Below, piece by piece: positions 35,095-43,423 of a DNA stretch of 64,000 nucleotides. Source of the stretch: an uncultured Sunxiuqinia sp. (GTDB lineage: Bacteria > Bacteroidota > Bacteroidia > Bacteroidales > Prolixibacteraceae); NCBI RefSeq assembly GCF_947495665.1, contig NZ_CANLZV010000001.1, forward strand, positions 248,001-312,000, written 5' to 3'. The notes beneath the pieces were generated by a model that was not told the DNA's origin, searched no databases, and was given only the letters and a program-made list of their open reading frames with translations. Positions within the stretch are counted from its first letter, which is position 1. Every line of letters starts with the position of its first letter. A program made the position numbers and the translations under genes.

Positions 35095-35142
35095 TTAAAC
35101 ATACCTTCCCCGTGTTACTCTGTAGCAACAGCACATACACAT
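35095..35142 (-). CDS. Cys-rich leader peptide of cysK
   Basis: A 15-codon frame ATG to TAA upstream of cysK encodes MCMCCCYRVTRGRYV: Cys at positions 2, 4, 5 and 6. It is read in the cysK direction and ends 34 nt before the terminator stem. The arms are placed as in amino-acid attenuators: CCTTCCC (35153-35147) just before the ATG can pair with GGGGAAGG (35111-35104, codons 11-13), which can instead pair with CCTTCC (35057-35052), the 5' arm of the terminator. A ribosome delayed at the Cys codons would cover the first arm and let the second block the terminator; a ribosome that reaches the stop would cover the second arm and allow termination. No expression evidence. Confidence 0.75.
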   Translation of the reverse strand: MCMCCCYRVTRGRYV

Positions 35143-35157
35143 ATTTGGGAAGGAAAA
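35104..35157 (-). promoter_or_regulatory. competing arms (1 and 2) of the cysK attenuator
   Basis: Arm 1 at 35157-35147 (TTTTCCTTCCC) and arm 2 at 35111-35104 (GGGGAAGG) form a 7-bp protector stem; arm 2 with 35057-35052 forms a 6-bp antiterminator. No canonical TAnnTTTG box is seen immediately upstream, so the promoter is not located. Confidence 0.65.
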
Positions 35158-35238
35158 GTTCATCAGAAATGATCTGTTTTTATTTTGATGCAACAATATT
35201 AATTAAAAAAAACGAATAAAATACAATTTAGTCTGATT

Positions 35239-36573
35239 TTAATTCTTATAAAAAAGCCATTTAAAGATTTCTTTAAAGTTCACTTTTTTGCCATACATCA
35301 AAATGCCGGTTCGGTAAATTTTCCCTGCTACCCAGATTGTGCCATAAATGGAGGCGACCAGAATGCTCATTGAAAGCAGCAGTTCCCACATCGGAACGCC
35401 ATAGGGTACACGCACCATCATTATGATTGGTGAAGTGAACGGAATCATGGATGCCCAGAAGGCCAGTGCACCTTCGGGGTTTTTCACTACCGGAAATAAA
35501 ATGATGATGGAGAAAATAAGCGGAAGGGTAACCGGAAGCATCAGTTGCTGGGCTTCTTCTTCATGATCTACAGCGGCACCCACGGCACCCATAAGGGACG
35601 AGTACATCAGGAAGCCCCCCAGAAAGTAAAATACAAACGAGCCAAGAATCAGCGGAATGTTCAGGTTGCCGATTAAATCAATAATGTTGAGGACGGCATT
35701 TTCCTGTGCTGCTTGTTGGAACTGTGGATTAGCCGCCATCATGCTTTGCGACTGCTGGAGCATTTCAGCCTGGTCGGGTGCAAGGAAGACCTGCAGACCG
35801 GTAACGATCAAAAACATCAGTACAACCCAGAAAACAAGTTGCGTTAAGCCAACCAGACCAATGCCTACAATTTTCCCGAACATCAGTTGGGTGGGCTTTA
35901 CCGAGGAAATGATTACCTCTACAATACGGCTTGATTTTTCTTCCATCACCCCACGCATCACCATGGCGCCATAAAAGAAGACAAACATGTAGATAATAAA
36001 TCCGGCACCATAGCCAACAGCCATGGCAATTTCGGTAGAGCTTTTCACTGCTTCGCCTTTTGCGTCCACCTTCATGGTTTCCAGTTCAATATGTGTGCGT
36101 GCGGCAGCTAGTTTTTCTTCCAAATCCGGAATGCCGGATTCGTCGATGATCAGGGCTTTTTTATCTTCTTCAATCAGGTTTTTTAGCTTGTTGCTAATCA
36201 TATTTTTGATATCGAAGGTCACCTGCTTGTCGGACAATAAACTGGCACGACTGGTCGTCACAATATCTTCAGGAATGTGTAAAACTGCATAGTACGCACT
36301 CGATTTGATGTCTTGCTGAATACGTTCAAATTCCGTTTTCGGAATAAAGGTAAAGCGAGTAAACTCTGTGTCTTCCCAGCGATTTTCAAACTGCTGGCTG
36401 GCATCATAAACCCCGATTGTGCGCTCTTCCTCGTCGTCCTGCATGGCCAGCCAGGCCGGCAAAACGGTAATTCCACCAAATAAAAATGGGACCAGCAAGG
36501 TTAAAATGATAAAGGATTTTTTCCGGACCCGGGTGATGTATTCGCGTTTTAAGATTATAAGTGATTTATGCAT
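35239..36573 (-). CDS. ABC-2 type transporter permease (NatB-like)
   Basis: A 444-residue inner-membrane permease. One helix near the N-terminus (KKSFIILTLLVPFLFGGITV) is followed by a large extracytoplasmic domain (about 40-170) and five to six helices toward the C-terminus (GAGFIIYMFVFFYGAMVMRG, IGLVGLTQLVFWVVLMFLIV, FVFYFLGGFLMYSSLMGAVG, LPLIFSIIILFPVV), the ABC2_membrane_3/NatB layout. Start at 36573 (MHKSLIILKREYITR) overlaps the ATPase stop by 8 bp. With the ATPase it makes an exporter; NatAB relatives export Na+ but the substrate here is unknown. Confidence 0.85.
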   Translation of the reverse strand: MHKSLIILKREYITRVRKKSFIILTLLVPFLFGGITVLPAWLAMQDDEEERTIGVYDASQQFENRWEDTEFTRFTFIPKTEFERIQQDIKSSAYYAVLHIPEDIVTTSRASLLSDKQVTFDIKNMISNKLKNLIEEDKKALIIDESGIPDLEEKLAAARTHIELETMKVDAKGEAVKSSTEIAMAVGYGAGFIIYMFVFFYGAMVMRGVMEEKSSRIVEVIISSVKPTQLMFGKIVGIGLVGLTQLVFWVVLMFLIVTGLQVFLAPDQAEMLQQSQSMMAANPQFQQAAQENAVLNIIDLIGNLNIPLILGSFVFYFLGGFLMYSSLMGAVGAAVDHEEEAQQLMLPVTLPLIFSIIILFPVVKNPEGALAFWASMIPFTSPIIMMVRVPYGVPMWELLLSMSILVASIYGTIWVAGKIYRTGILMYGKKVNFKEIFKWLFYKN

Positions 36574-37504
36574 GAGCTTGTTTTTTGGGGTTTGCTTGTT
36601 CAACAACTTGAATAAAAACTTCATTCATGGAAGGAATGACTTCGCGGAAGGAGCGGATGTCCATTTTTTCCATCAAATTGCGGAGGAGGGCATTGGTTGG
36701 AATCTCATTGTTCAACTGAAACTTTACCCGCTGGACATGTCCCTTCAATTCATAATCGATGAGCTGAAAACCATTGCGACTAAACTCGGCGGTAACATCA
36801 TGCGCGACCGTGGTTTCAATTTCAAAAACATCCTGCTTATATTGCTCTTTAATGGTGTCAATGGGGCCATCCAGTATCTTTTTCGACTGGTTAATCAGGG
36901 CAATGTGATCACAAATTTCTTCGACCGAGGCCATGTTGTGGGTTGAGAAAATAATGGTTGCTCCATTTTCTTTCAGCTTAAGAATTTCATTTTTCAGCAG
37001 GTTGGCATTGATGGGGTCAAAACCACTGAAAGGCTCATCAAAAATCAGAAGTTTGGGTTGGTGAACGACCGTGGTAATAAACTGAACCTTTTGCTGCATC
37101 CCTTTCGAAAGCTCTTCCACCTTTTTGTTCCACCAGGGTTGAATCTCAAATTTTTCAAACCAGTACCTCAGCCCTTTTAATGCATCGTGGCGGCTTAAGC
37201 CTTTCAGTTGAGCCAGGTACAGCGCTTGTTCGCCTACTTTCATTTTTTTATAAAGTCCGCGTTCTTCGGGGAGGTAGCCAATGTGTTGAATATCGGTGGA
37301 CCTGAGTTGACGTCCAAACAGCTGAACTTCGCCTTCGTCTGGAGCTGTAATCTGGTTGATGATGCGGATCAGGGTGGTTTTTCCTGCTCCGTTAGGCCCC
37401 AGCAGCCCAAAAATACTTTGTTCGCCAACTTCAATGCTGACTTTATCCAAAGCCCGGTGTCCGGCATAGTCTTTTACGACATTGGTCGCTTTGAAGAATT
37501 CCAT
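36566..37504 (-). CDS. ABC transporter ATP-binding protein
   Basis: A 312-residue ATPase: Walker A GPNGAGKTT (about 37-45), signature LSKGMQQKVQFI, Walker B LLIFDEPFSGFDP and switch His in IIFSTHNM. The C-terminal extension (about 220-312, DVFEIETTVAHD and FREVIPSMNEVFIQVVEQ) matches the DUF4162 domain of NatA-like exporters. It drives the permease encoded directly downstream, with which it overlaps. Confidence 0.93.
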   Translation of the reverse strand: MEFFKATNVVKDYAGHRALDKVSIEVGEQSIFGLLGPNGAGKTTLIRIINQITAPDEGEVQLFGRQLRSTDIQHIGYLPEERGLYKKMKVGEQALYLAQLKGLSRHDALKGLRYWFEKFEIQPWWNKKVEELSKGMQQKVQFITTVVHQPKLLIFDEPFSGFDPINANLLKNEILKLKENGATIIFSTHNMASVEEICDHIALINQSKKILDGPIDTIKEQYKQDVFEIETTVAHDVTAEFSRNGFQLIDYELKGHVQRVKFQLNNEIPTNALLRNLMEKMDIRSFREVIPSMNEVFIQVVEQANPKKQAHA

Positions 37505-37693
37505 GGATGTGCTATTTAAGATTTTTAAACGATGTAATTCGTATTAAATTGAACGGATGCCCGTTTCTGAATTCAAATTTAAGTAAAACAGGACAAAGGC
37601 ACTGCTTTTTTCGGCGAATAGTCGACTTTAATCTTTGAATGGGAAATGGGGCTTTTGTTGAGACTCTCCGAGTATGCTGATGCCTGCTGGTTT

Positions 37694-38284
37694 TTAGTTT
37701 CTGGTAATGTCGGTCTCGTTCACCCGGGTTACGCCGCCCGAAACCACAAATTTCATGGCTTCAGAAGGAGGCATGTCCAGCGGCCTGATGGCTGAGGAAG
37801 CAATCATATACAGTTCGCCGGAGAAGTTGTAGGAGTGCGGAAAGTAAACGGCAACCAAGCCATCCATGCCAATTTCGGCCATGCTTTTTTGGGTGACGAA
37901 TCCGATTTTCCAAAGCTTGTTTTCTTTATTAATTTCAACCAAAACCGGTTGATTAAACTTCTTTTCTTTGCCCACAAAGGCCGAGAAAAGATCGACCAAT
38001 GAACTGTAAATAACCTGAAGCAGTGGGGCTTTTTTTAATACCTGATGGCCTAGTGCTTTGAATGGGCTGGCTACAATGGATTGGCCAACGAACCCTAATA
38101 CGGTGATGAAGCCCAGAATGATGAGGAGCCCCAGGCCAGGGATGGTATAACCAAACCACAGTTCCAGCTGGTGGCGTAAGATGCCGTCAATAAAATCAAA
38201 AATCAGAAAAACAATATAACCTGTGATCACAATGGGGGCAACAAACACGAGGCCTTGCATAAAATAAGTCAGTAGTTTTTTCAT
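37694..38284 (-). CDS. DUF502 family membrane protein
   Basis: A 196-residue protein with two membrane helices (about 8-30 and 48-70; QGLVFVAPIVITGYIVFLIF and GYTIPGLGLLIILGFITVLG) and a soluble C-terminal domain with the DUF502 signatures VPLLQ-like APLLQVIYSSLVDLFSAF, IGFVTQK, VAVYFPHSYNFSGELYM and MKFVVSGGV. Function of the family is unknown. The ATG at 38284 is preferred to 38293. It is divergent from hydE. Confidence 0.85.
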   Translation of the reverse strand: MKKLLTYFMQGLVFVAPIVITGYIVFLIFDFIDGILRHQLELWFGYTIPGLGLLIILGFITVLGFVGQSIVASPFKALGHQVLKKAPLLQVIYSSLVDLFSAFVGKEKKFNQPVLVEINKENKLWKIGFVTQKSMAEIGMDGLVAVYFPHSYNFSGELYMIASSAIRPLDMPPSEAMKFVVSGGVTRVNETDITRN

Positions 38285-38304
38285 GAATATCAAGCATTTG
38301 ATGA

Positions 38305-38384
38305 AGTGAGTACGCTCACTGGGATTATCTTTTTTAGATATAGCAAGTTACAAAATAAACTTATGAGTCAACAAAAAGTTGACT
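38305..38384. promoter_or_regulatory. two palindromes between DUF502 gene and hydE
   Basis: AGTGAG-TACG-CTCACT (38305-38320) and AGTCAAC-AAAAA-GTTGACT (38366-38384), both with perfect arms, lie in the divergent promoter space. They could be operators; neither is followed by a T-run, so they are not terminators. No known regulator motif is matched. Confidence 0.35.
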
Positions 38385-38432
38385 GGCTTTGGAAGAAGCA
38401 AGGTTTAATGATTAGAGCATCAACATGGGCAA

Positions 38433-39602
38433 TTGAACAAGAAGTTGGAACAGCGATTTCTTGAAGAGGTGGACCTGCTGCAAGGGGGAAATGCTTATCT
38501 TCGAAGCGTGAAAAATGTATCGGATATTATTGCACAAGAATCGTTTTCGAAAGAAGAGTTGATCACCTTGCTTCAGGCCGAAGGGCAGGAGCGTGCACTT
38601 CTGTTTGATGCAGCTCATGCCCGAAAAATTGAGTTTGTTGGCAAACAGGTCTATTTTCGGGGGCTCGTTGAGTTTTCGAATATCTGCTCCAAAGACTGCT
38701 TGTATTGCGGGATTCGCAAGAGCAATGAAAAGGTTATTCGCTACGAGGCCTCGGATGAGGAGATTTTAGGCGCCTGTCGTTTTGCCTGGGAGAATCGTTT
38801 CGGGTCGGTGGTCTTGCAGTCGGGAGAGCTGTCATCACCCGCATTTACAGAGCGGGTTGATCGTTTGCTGAAAGCCATCAAACAGCTTTCAAACGAGGAG
38901 CTGGGAATCACTTTATCCTGCGGGGAGCAAAGCCGTGAAACGTATCAGCGCTGGTTCGAAAGTGGCGCACACCGGTACCTGTTGCGTATTGAAAGTTCTA
39001 CGCCGGACTTGTACAATCAAATTCACCCGCAAAATGTGCATCATTCTTTTGAAAAGCGACTGGAATGCCTGCAGCTGTTAAAGGATTGCGGCTACCAGGT
39101 AGGAACAGGAGTTATGATTGGATTGCCCTTTCAGACCATGGAGCACCTGGCAGCGGACTTACTATTCCTGAAAAAGCTGGATGTGGACATGGTGGGCATG
39201 GGCCCTTATATTGAACATGAAGATACGCCTTTGTATGTTTTCCGGGATCAACTAAAAACCAAACAGGAACGTTTCGATTTGGCACTGAAAATGATTGCCG
39301 CTCTGCGTTTGCTTATGCCCGATATTAATATTGCAGCGGCTACAGCTTTGCAGGCCATTGATCCGGCCGGTCGGGAAAAAGCCTTGAAAATTGGGGCCAA
39401 TGTGATTATGCCTAACCTGACTCCATGCGATTTCAGAAAAGAATACCAACTGTATGAAGACAAGCCTTGTTTGGATGAAGATGCCGAATTATGCCGCAAT
39501 TGCCTGGAAGCAAGGGTTGAAATGGCAGGAGGCGAAATTGGCTATGGCGAGTGGGGTGATTCCAGGCGTTTTGTCAACCGTAGGCAAGGCTCATCACACT
39601 AA
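38433..39602 (+). CDS. hydE: [FeFe]-hydrogenase maturase HydE (radical SAM)
   Basis: A 389-residue radical SAM enzyme. The [4Fe-4S] motif CSKDCLYCGI (about 88-97) is followed by RKSNEKVIRYEASDEEIL, the HydE version of the BioB-like start, and by QSGELSSPAFTERVD, ITLSCGEQSRETYQRW and GVMIGLPFQTMEHLAADLLF. A C-terminal CRNCLEARVE adds cysteines. HydE makes an intermediate of the H-cluster dithiolate/diiron unit. The assignment over BioB or PylB rests on motif wording plus a HydA gene 2 kb away; HydF and HydG are not in the window. The start is TTG at 38433. Confidence 0.87.
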   Translation: MNKKLEQRFLEEVDLLQGGNAYLRSVKNVSDIIAQESFSKEELITLLQAEGQERALLFDAAHARKIEFVGKQVYFRGLVEFSNICSKDCLYCGIRKSNEKVIRYEASDEEILGACRFAWENRFGSVVLQSGELSSPAFTERVDRLLKAIKQLSNEELGITLSCGEQSRETYQRWFESGAHRYLLRIESSTPDLYNQIHPQNVHHSFEKRLECLQLLKDCGYQVGTGVMIGLPFQTMEHLAADLLFLKKLDVDMVGMGPYIEHEDTPLYVFRDQLKTKQERFDLALKMIAALRLLMPDINIAAATALQAIDPAGREKALKIGANVIMPNLTPCDFRKEYQLYEDKPCLDEDAELCRNCLEARVEMAGGEIGYGEWGDSRRFVNRRQGSSH

Positions 39603-39605
39603 CCT

Positions 39606-40088
39606 TTAAAACAGTTCGTTGCTGTAGGGCCGAAACTCCAGCTCGTGACGTAACAGCCATTTTTTTCGCCACAGGCCTCCGGCATAACCAACCAGCTTTT
39701 TATTGCTCCCAATTACCCGGTGGCATGGAACAATAATGGGCAAGGGGTTTTTAGAATTGGCGTTGCCAACAGCCCGAACCAGGTTTTTATCGCCTAAACG
39801 CAAGGCCAGCTCTAAATAGCTGACAGATTGCCCGTAGCTAATGGTTTTCAGCTCTTTCCATACTTTCTTTTGAAAGTCAGTTCCTTCGGGGCTAATCGGG
39901 AGGTTAAAGTGAAAAAGCCTTCCACGGAAATAATCATCCAGCTGACGCACAATCAGGTCTTCCAGTTCCGGCTCGATGTCTGTTTTCTCACATTCGTGCT
40001 CAACAAAATGAATGCGGCTAACAGCTTGCGAGTTACAGTCGATTTGAATCAGGCCAATTGGCGACGGGTATGTGAAGGATTGAGACAC
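39606..40088 (-). CDS. ogt: methylated-DNA-protein cysteine methyltransferase
   Basis: A 160-residue DNA repair protein that takes methyl groups from O6-methylguanine onto its own cysteine. The acceptor motif IIVPCHRVIG, the helix-turn-helix FQKKVWKELKTISYGQSVSY and NANSKNPLP, ARAVGNA-like VRAVGNANS are complete. It is convergent with hydE, with 3 bp between the stops. Confidence 0.93.
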   Translation of the reverse strand: MSQSFTYPSPIGLIQIDCNSQAVSRIHFVEHECEKTDIEPELEDLIVRQLDDYFRGRLFHFNLPISPEGTDFQKKVWKELKTISYGQSVSYLELALRLGDKNLVRAVGNANSKNPLPIIVPCHRVIGSNKKLVGYAGGLWRKKWLLRHELEFRPYSNELF

Positions 40089-40193
40089 CGGATGCTTGTC
40101 GTTTTGCTTTTAGTTAACATTGAGTTAACGTAGCGGTAATGAAAAAGGTTTGCGGATTAAACAGTTTCATTGCGAAAATAAGGTGTTTTTATC

Positions 40194-41501
40194 TTAGTCA
40201 TCAATAGCTCCATAAATGACAGCGGTCAACCGGTCGTAAAATTCGCTATGGTTAAACGGATGAACCTGTGTCATTCCAACAAAGATGAGTTCTTCCTTGG
40301 GATCGATAAAAAACTGGGTGTTGAAATAGCCTCCCCATTCATACGTTCCGGGTGATTTTGAATTGAGTCCCTCGGCTTCTTCGGTAAGCAGTCCAAATCC
40401 TAGGCTGAACGTTTTGCCGGGAATTGAGCTTCTTCCGGCTCCTTTTTTATTCAGGTCCAATAATTGGTCGGAAGTCATGACCTCAACTGTTTTGGGGCCT
40501 AGAATTCGTTGACCATTCAGTTCTCCGCCGTTAAGCAACGCCTGCATAAATCGGGCATAATCCAAGGCGGTTGACGAGAGTCCGCCACCTCCGGCATAGT
40601 GTCCCCGGTCTTTGTTTTTCGGATAATTGATTCCGAGCGAATGGCCAACTTCCTGTTTCATGATGGTGCCCTGATCTGTTTGAGCATATACAGGGACCAG
40701 GCGTTCGTGTTTTTCCTGAGGTAGGTAAAAATGGGTATCGACCATTTCCAGAGGTTCAAAAATATGCTGTTGAAAATAGTCTCGCAACGAAAGGCCGGAG
40801 ACCACTTCAATTACCCGCCCAAGTACGTCCATATTTAAGCCATAACAATATCGTTCGCCCGGATGAAATGCCAAAGGGGCGCGTGCCAGTTGATCGATGA
40901 ACTGTTTGGTTGTCCATGACTGGTGCGACAGACCTACGTTTTGTAACCCCAGTTTCTGGTAAGCCGCACGGATGTCTCCTTGCTCAAAATCCCCATAGAC
41001 CAAGCCAGATGTGTGTGTTAGCAAGTGTCGGATGGTGATGGGCCGTTGAGGCGGGGTGGTGGTAAAGCTTGAGTCGGCCGGATTCAGTTGCTGCAGCACG
41101 CCTGTTTCAGCAAAGGCCGGCAGGTAGTTTTTGAGGGGATCATCCAGCCCCAGTTTTCCTTGCTCATAAAGTTGCATGACGGCAACACTTGTTACGGCTT
41201 TGGTCATGGATGCAATCCGGAAAATATCGTCATTTTGATAAGGGGTCCAGAAGTTTAACGAATGATAACCAAAACTTTTGTAGTAGGCAATGGTTCCGCG
41301 GCGGGCAACCAGAAAAACGCCACCGGGTAGCCATTGGTTGGATTTGTATCGTTCAATTAAGCTGTCAGCTAAAGCCAGTCTTTCTTCGGAGAACCCGGCT
41401 TCCTTTGGATTAATCACCTTCGTGTCAAGGTCGATTTGGGCAGGTTGGGTGCAGGAAAAAAGAACCAGAATGCTGAACAGGAAAGTTATGAGCTTAAGCA
41501 T
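40194..41501 (-). CDS. lipoprotein serine hydrolase of the beta-lactamase family
   Basis: A 435-residue exported protein. From ATG 41501 a lipobox LFSCTQP places a lipidated Cys near residue 16. The serine-hydrolase motif is SMTKAV (SxxK, about residue 105), the tyrosine is in CYGLNMDVLG (EstB-like position) and the third motif is replaced by WGGYFNTQFFIDP. This resembles class C beta-lactamase-like esterases (EstB type), which cleave esters or D-amino peptides more often than antibiotics. No resistance role can be claimed. Confidence 0.8.
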   Translation of the reverse strand: MLKLITFLFSILVLFSCTQPAQIDLDTKVINPKEAGFSEERLALADSLIERYKSNQWLPGGVFLVARRGTIAYYKSFGYHSLNFWTPYQNDDIFRIASMTKAVTSVAVMQLYEQGKLGLDDPLKNYLPAFAETGVLQQLNPADSSFTTTPPQRPITIRHLLTHTSGLVYGDFEQGDIRAAYQKLGLQNVGLSHQSWTTKQFIDQLARAPLAFHPGERYCYGLNMDVLGRVIEVVSGLSLRDYFQQHIFEPLEMVDTHFYLPQEKHERLVPVYAQTDQGTIMKQEVGHSLGINYPKNKDRGHYAGGGGLSSTALDYARFMQALLNGGELNGQRILGPKTVEVMTSDQLLDLNKKGAGRSSIPGKTFSLGFGLLTEEAEGLNSKSPGTYEWGGYFNTQFFIDPKEELIFVGMTQVHPFNHSEFYDRLTAVIYGAIDD

Positions 41502-41575
41502 AAAAATGTGTTTACTGTTTATTAGGCAGCACAATTTACACAATATTGATAAATTGAGCAGAACATTCTGAAAAT

Positions 41576-41607
41576 AAAAACCACTTCTGAAAAATGAAGT
41601 GGTTTTT
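41576..41607 (-). terminator. terminator of the hydrogenase operon
   Basis: Perfect stem AAAAACCACTTC (41576-41587) / GAAGTGGTTTTT (41595-41606), directly after the hydA stop, T-rich on the minus strand. Confidence 0.85.
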
Positions 41608-41614
41608 GCTTGCT

Positions 41615-43405
41615 TCAAAACCGTTCTCGTGGTATGTACTTGGTATGTAGCAAATGATGTGACTTTGGCCCCAACGGCTCACCCAGAAAGTCCTGATAGA
41701 TTTTCAGCACTTCCGGGTTTTCATGCGATTTGCGTAGTGGCATAGCTCCGTCTTCGGCATAAATGGCTTCCATACGTTTTTGACGAATCTCCGGGCTTGT
41801 TGGAATCGGTTGACCTCCACCTCCCAGGCAGCCTCCGGGACAAGCCATAATTTCGATAAAATGGTAACTGCTTGTTCCATTTTTTACGGCATCCATTACG
41901 GTTTTGGCATTGACCAGCCCGTGAGCTACGGCACATTTCAGTTCAACGCCATCTAAAAAAGCCCATTCTTTTAGTGGTTTTTCAATTTTGATGGACGCTT
42001 CCCGTATGCCATCTACCCCGCGAACGGGAGTGATGTTGAGGTTGTCGAAAGGTACTTCGCGTCCGGTTACCAATTCGTAAGCCGTGCGCAGGGCAGCTTC
42101 CATAACGCCGCCTGTTGCACCAAAGATGACGCCTGCACCGGTTGATTCGCCCATCAGTCGGTCGAACTTATTATCCGGCAGCTTTTGAAATTCGATACCG
42201 GCTTGTCTTATCATGATGGCCAGCTCGCGGGTCGTCAACACATAGTCAACATCGCGGTAGCCGCTGTCGTGCATCTCCGGACGGTTGGCTTCAAACTTTT
42301 TAGCCGTGCACGGCATGATTGACACTGAAACGATTTTATCGGGATCAATTTTTCGGGCTTTGGCATAGTACGTTTTAGCCAGGGCTCCAAACATTTGTTG
42401 GGGAGACTTGCAGGTGGAAAGATTATCCAGCAGCTCCGGGTATTGGTGTTCGATGTATTTGATCCAGGCGGGCGAACATGACGTAGCCAGAGGAAGCCTC
42501 ACATTGGTGTCCTTGTCCTGAAGCGTTTTCCGTAGCCGGTTGAGCAGTTCGGTCCCTTCCTCAATAATGGTCAGGTCGGCGGTAAAATCCGTGTCCAGAA
42601 CCGAGCTAAATCCCAGTCGTTTCAGGGCCGTAACCATTTTTCCGGTTACACGGCTTCCTATGTCCATGCCCAAGGCTTCGCCCAGGCCTACACGCACGGC
42701 TGGAGCTGTTTGAACCACCACGTGTTTGTTCGGATCAGCAATGGCATCCCACACTTCTTCAATGTAGTTCCGTTCTACAAGGGCACCGGTAGGACAGTGG
42801 TTGATGCATTGTCCGCAGTTGGTACACACCACGTCATTCATGGCTTTTTCAAAGAAGGTGGCAATTTTCATTTCATCGCCTTTGTAGGCAACGGTCAGGG
42901 CGTTTACACCTTGCAGTTCGGCGCAGGTGCGCACACAGCGTTGGCAGCGGATGCATTTGCTGTCATCTTTAATGATGGATGGCGAGAACTGGTCGATGGT
43001 ATAGTTTTTCATGGGGGCCAGGCGCAGAAAATCCTGGGTCATAATTTTATATTCGGAAGCTAGTTCCTGTAGCTCGCAATTGCCGTTTTTATAACATTTG
43101 GTGCAGTCAGCATTGTGTTCCGAAAGTAATAATTCGATGATGTGTTTGCGTGAATTCCGGACCTTCAGGCTGTTTGTTTGGATCTCCATTTCTTCTTCGC
43201 AGGGGGTGGCACAGGCAGCGGCCAGACGTTTTTGGCCCGACACTTCGACCATACAAACCCGGCAATTACCCGCAATGCATAAATCTTTGTGGTAGCATAA
43301 AGTTGGAATGTTGATACCGGCTTCGTTGGCGGCTTCGAGAATGGTTTTTCCATTTTCTACTTCAAGTTGAAATCCGTTGATCGTGACATTTATTTTCGTG
43401 TTCAT
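41615..43405 (-). CDS. hydA: [FeFe]-hydrogenase large subunit, NADH-linked type
   Basis: A 596-residue multi-cluster hydrogenase. N-terminal [2Fe-2S] domain (CYHKDLCIAGNCRVC, about 37-51, and later C), His-Cys3 [4Fe-4S] (HNADCTKCYKNGNC), two [4Fe-4S] ferredoxin motifs (CIRCQRCVRTC, CTNCGQCINHC), then the H-cluster domain with L1 TSCSPAW (about 307), L2 MPCTAKKFEANR (about 363) and L3 ACPGGCLGGGGQP (about 518), all with intact cysteines. A small-subunit-like C-terminus follows. Together with the NuoF- and NuoE-like genes upstream it makes a trimeric HydABC enzyme, probably NAD+ and ferredoxin linked (electron bifurcating). Confidence 0.93.
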   Translation of the reverse strand: MNTKINVTINGFQLEVENGKTILEAANEAGINIPTLCYHKDLCIAGNCRVCMVEVSGQKRLAAACATPCEEEMEIQTNSLKVRNSRKHIIELLLSEHNADCTKCYKNGNCELQELASEYKIMTQDFLRLAPMKNYTIDQFSPSIIKDDSKCIRCQRCVRTCAELQGVNALTVAYKGDEMKIATFFEKAMNDVVCTNCGQCINHCPTGALVERNYIEEVWDAIADPNKHVVVQTAPAVRVGLGEALGMDIGSRVTGKMVTALKRLGFSSVLDTDFTADLTIIEEGTELLNRLRKTLQDKDTNVRLPLATSCSPAWIKYIEHQYPELLDNLSTCKSPQQMFGALAKTYYAKARKIDPDKIVSVSIMPCTAKKFEANRPEMHDSGYRDVDYVLTTRELAIMIRQAGIEFQKLPDNKFDRLMGESTGAGVIFGATGGVMEAALRTAYELVTGREVPFDNLNITPVRGVDGIREASIKIEKPLKEWAFLDGVELKCAVAHGLVNAKTVMDAVKNGTSSYHFIEIMACPGGCLGGGGQPIPTSPEIRQKRMEAIYAEDGAMPLRKSHENPEVLKIYQDFLGEPLGPKSHHLLHTKYIPRERF

Positions 43406-43423
43406 CTTCCTGTTCTTTTGGAA

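Noticed and set aside
35028-35157. SAM or other metabolite riboswitch upstream of cysK
   Set aside because: The leader is too short and lacks the conserved core and junctions of SAM riboswitches; the Cys-rich frame and competing arms explain the terminator better.
38433-39602. Biotin synthase or PylB instead of HydE
   Set aside because: The wording after the cluster motif (YCGIRKSNEKVIRY) and the nearby hydrogenase operon favour HydE; no biotin or pyrrolysine genes are in view.
40194-41501. Beta-lactamase resistance gene
   Set aside because: SxxK is present but the rest fits EstB-like esterases or peptidases; no KTG motif is visible.
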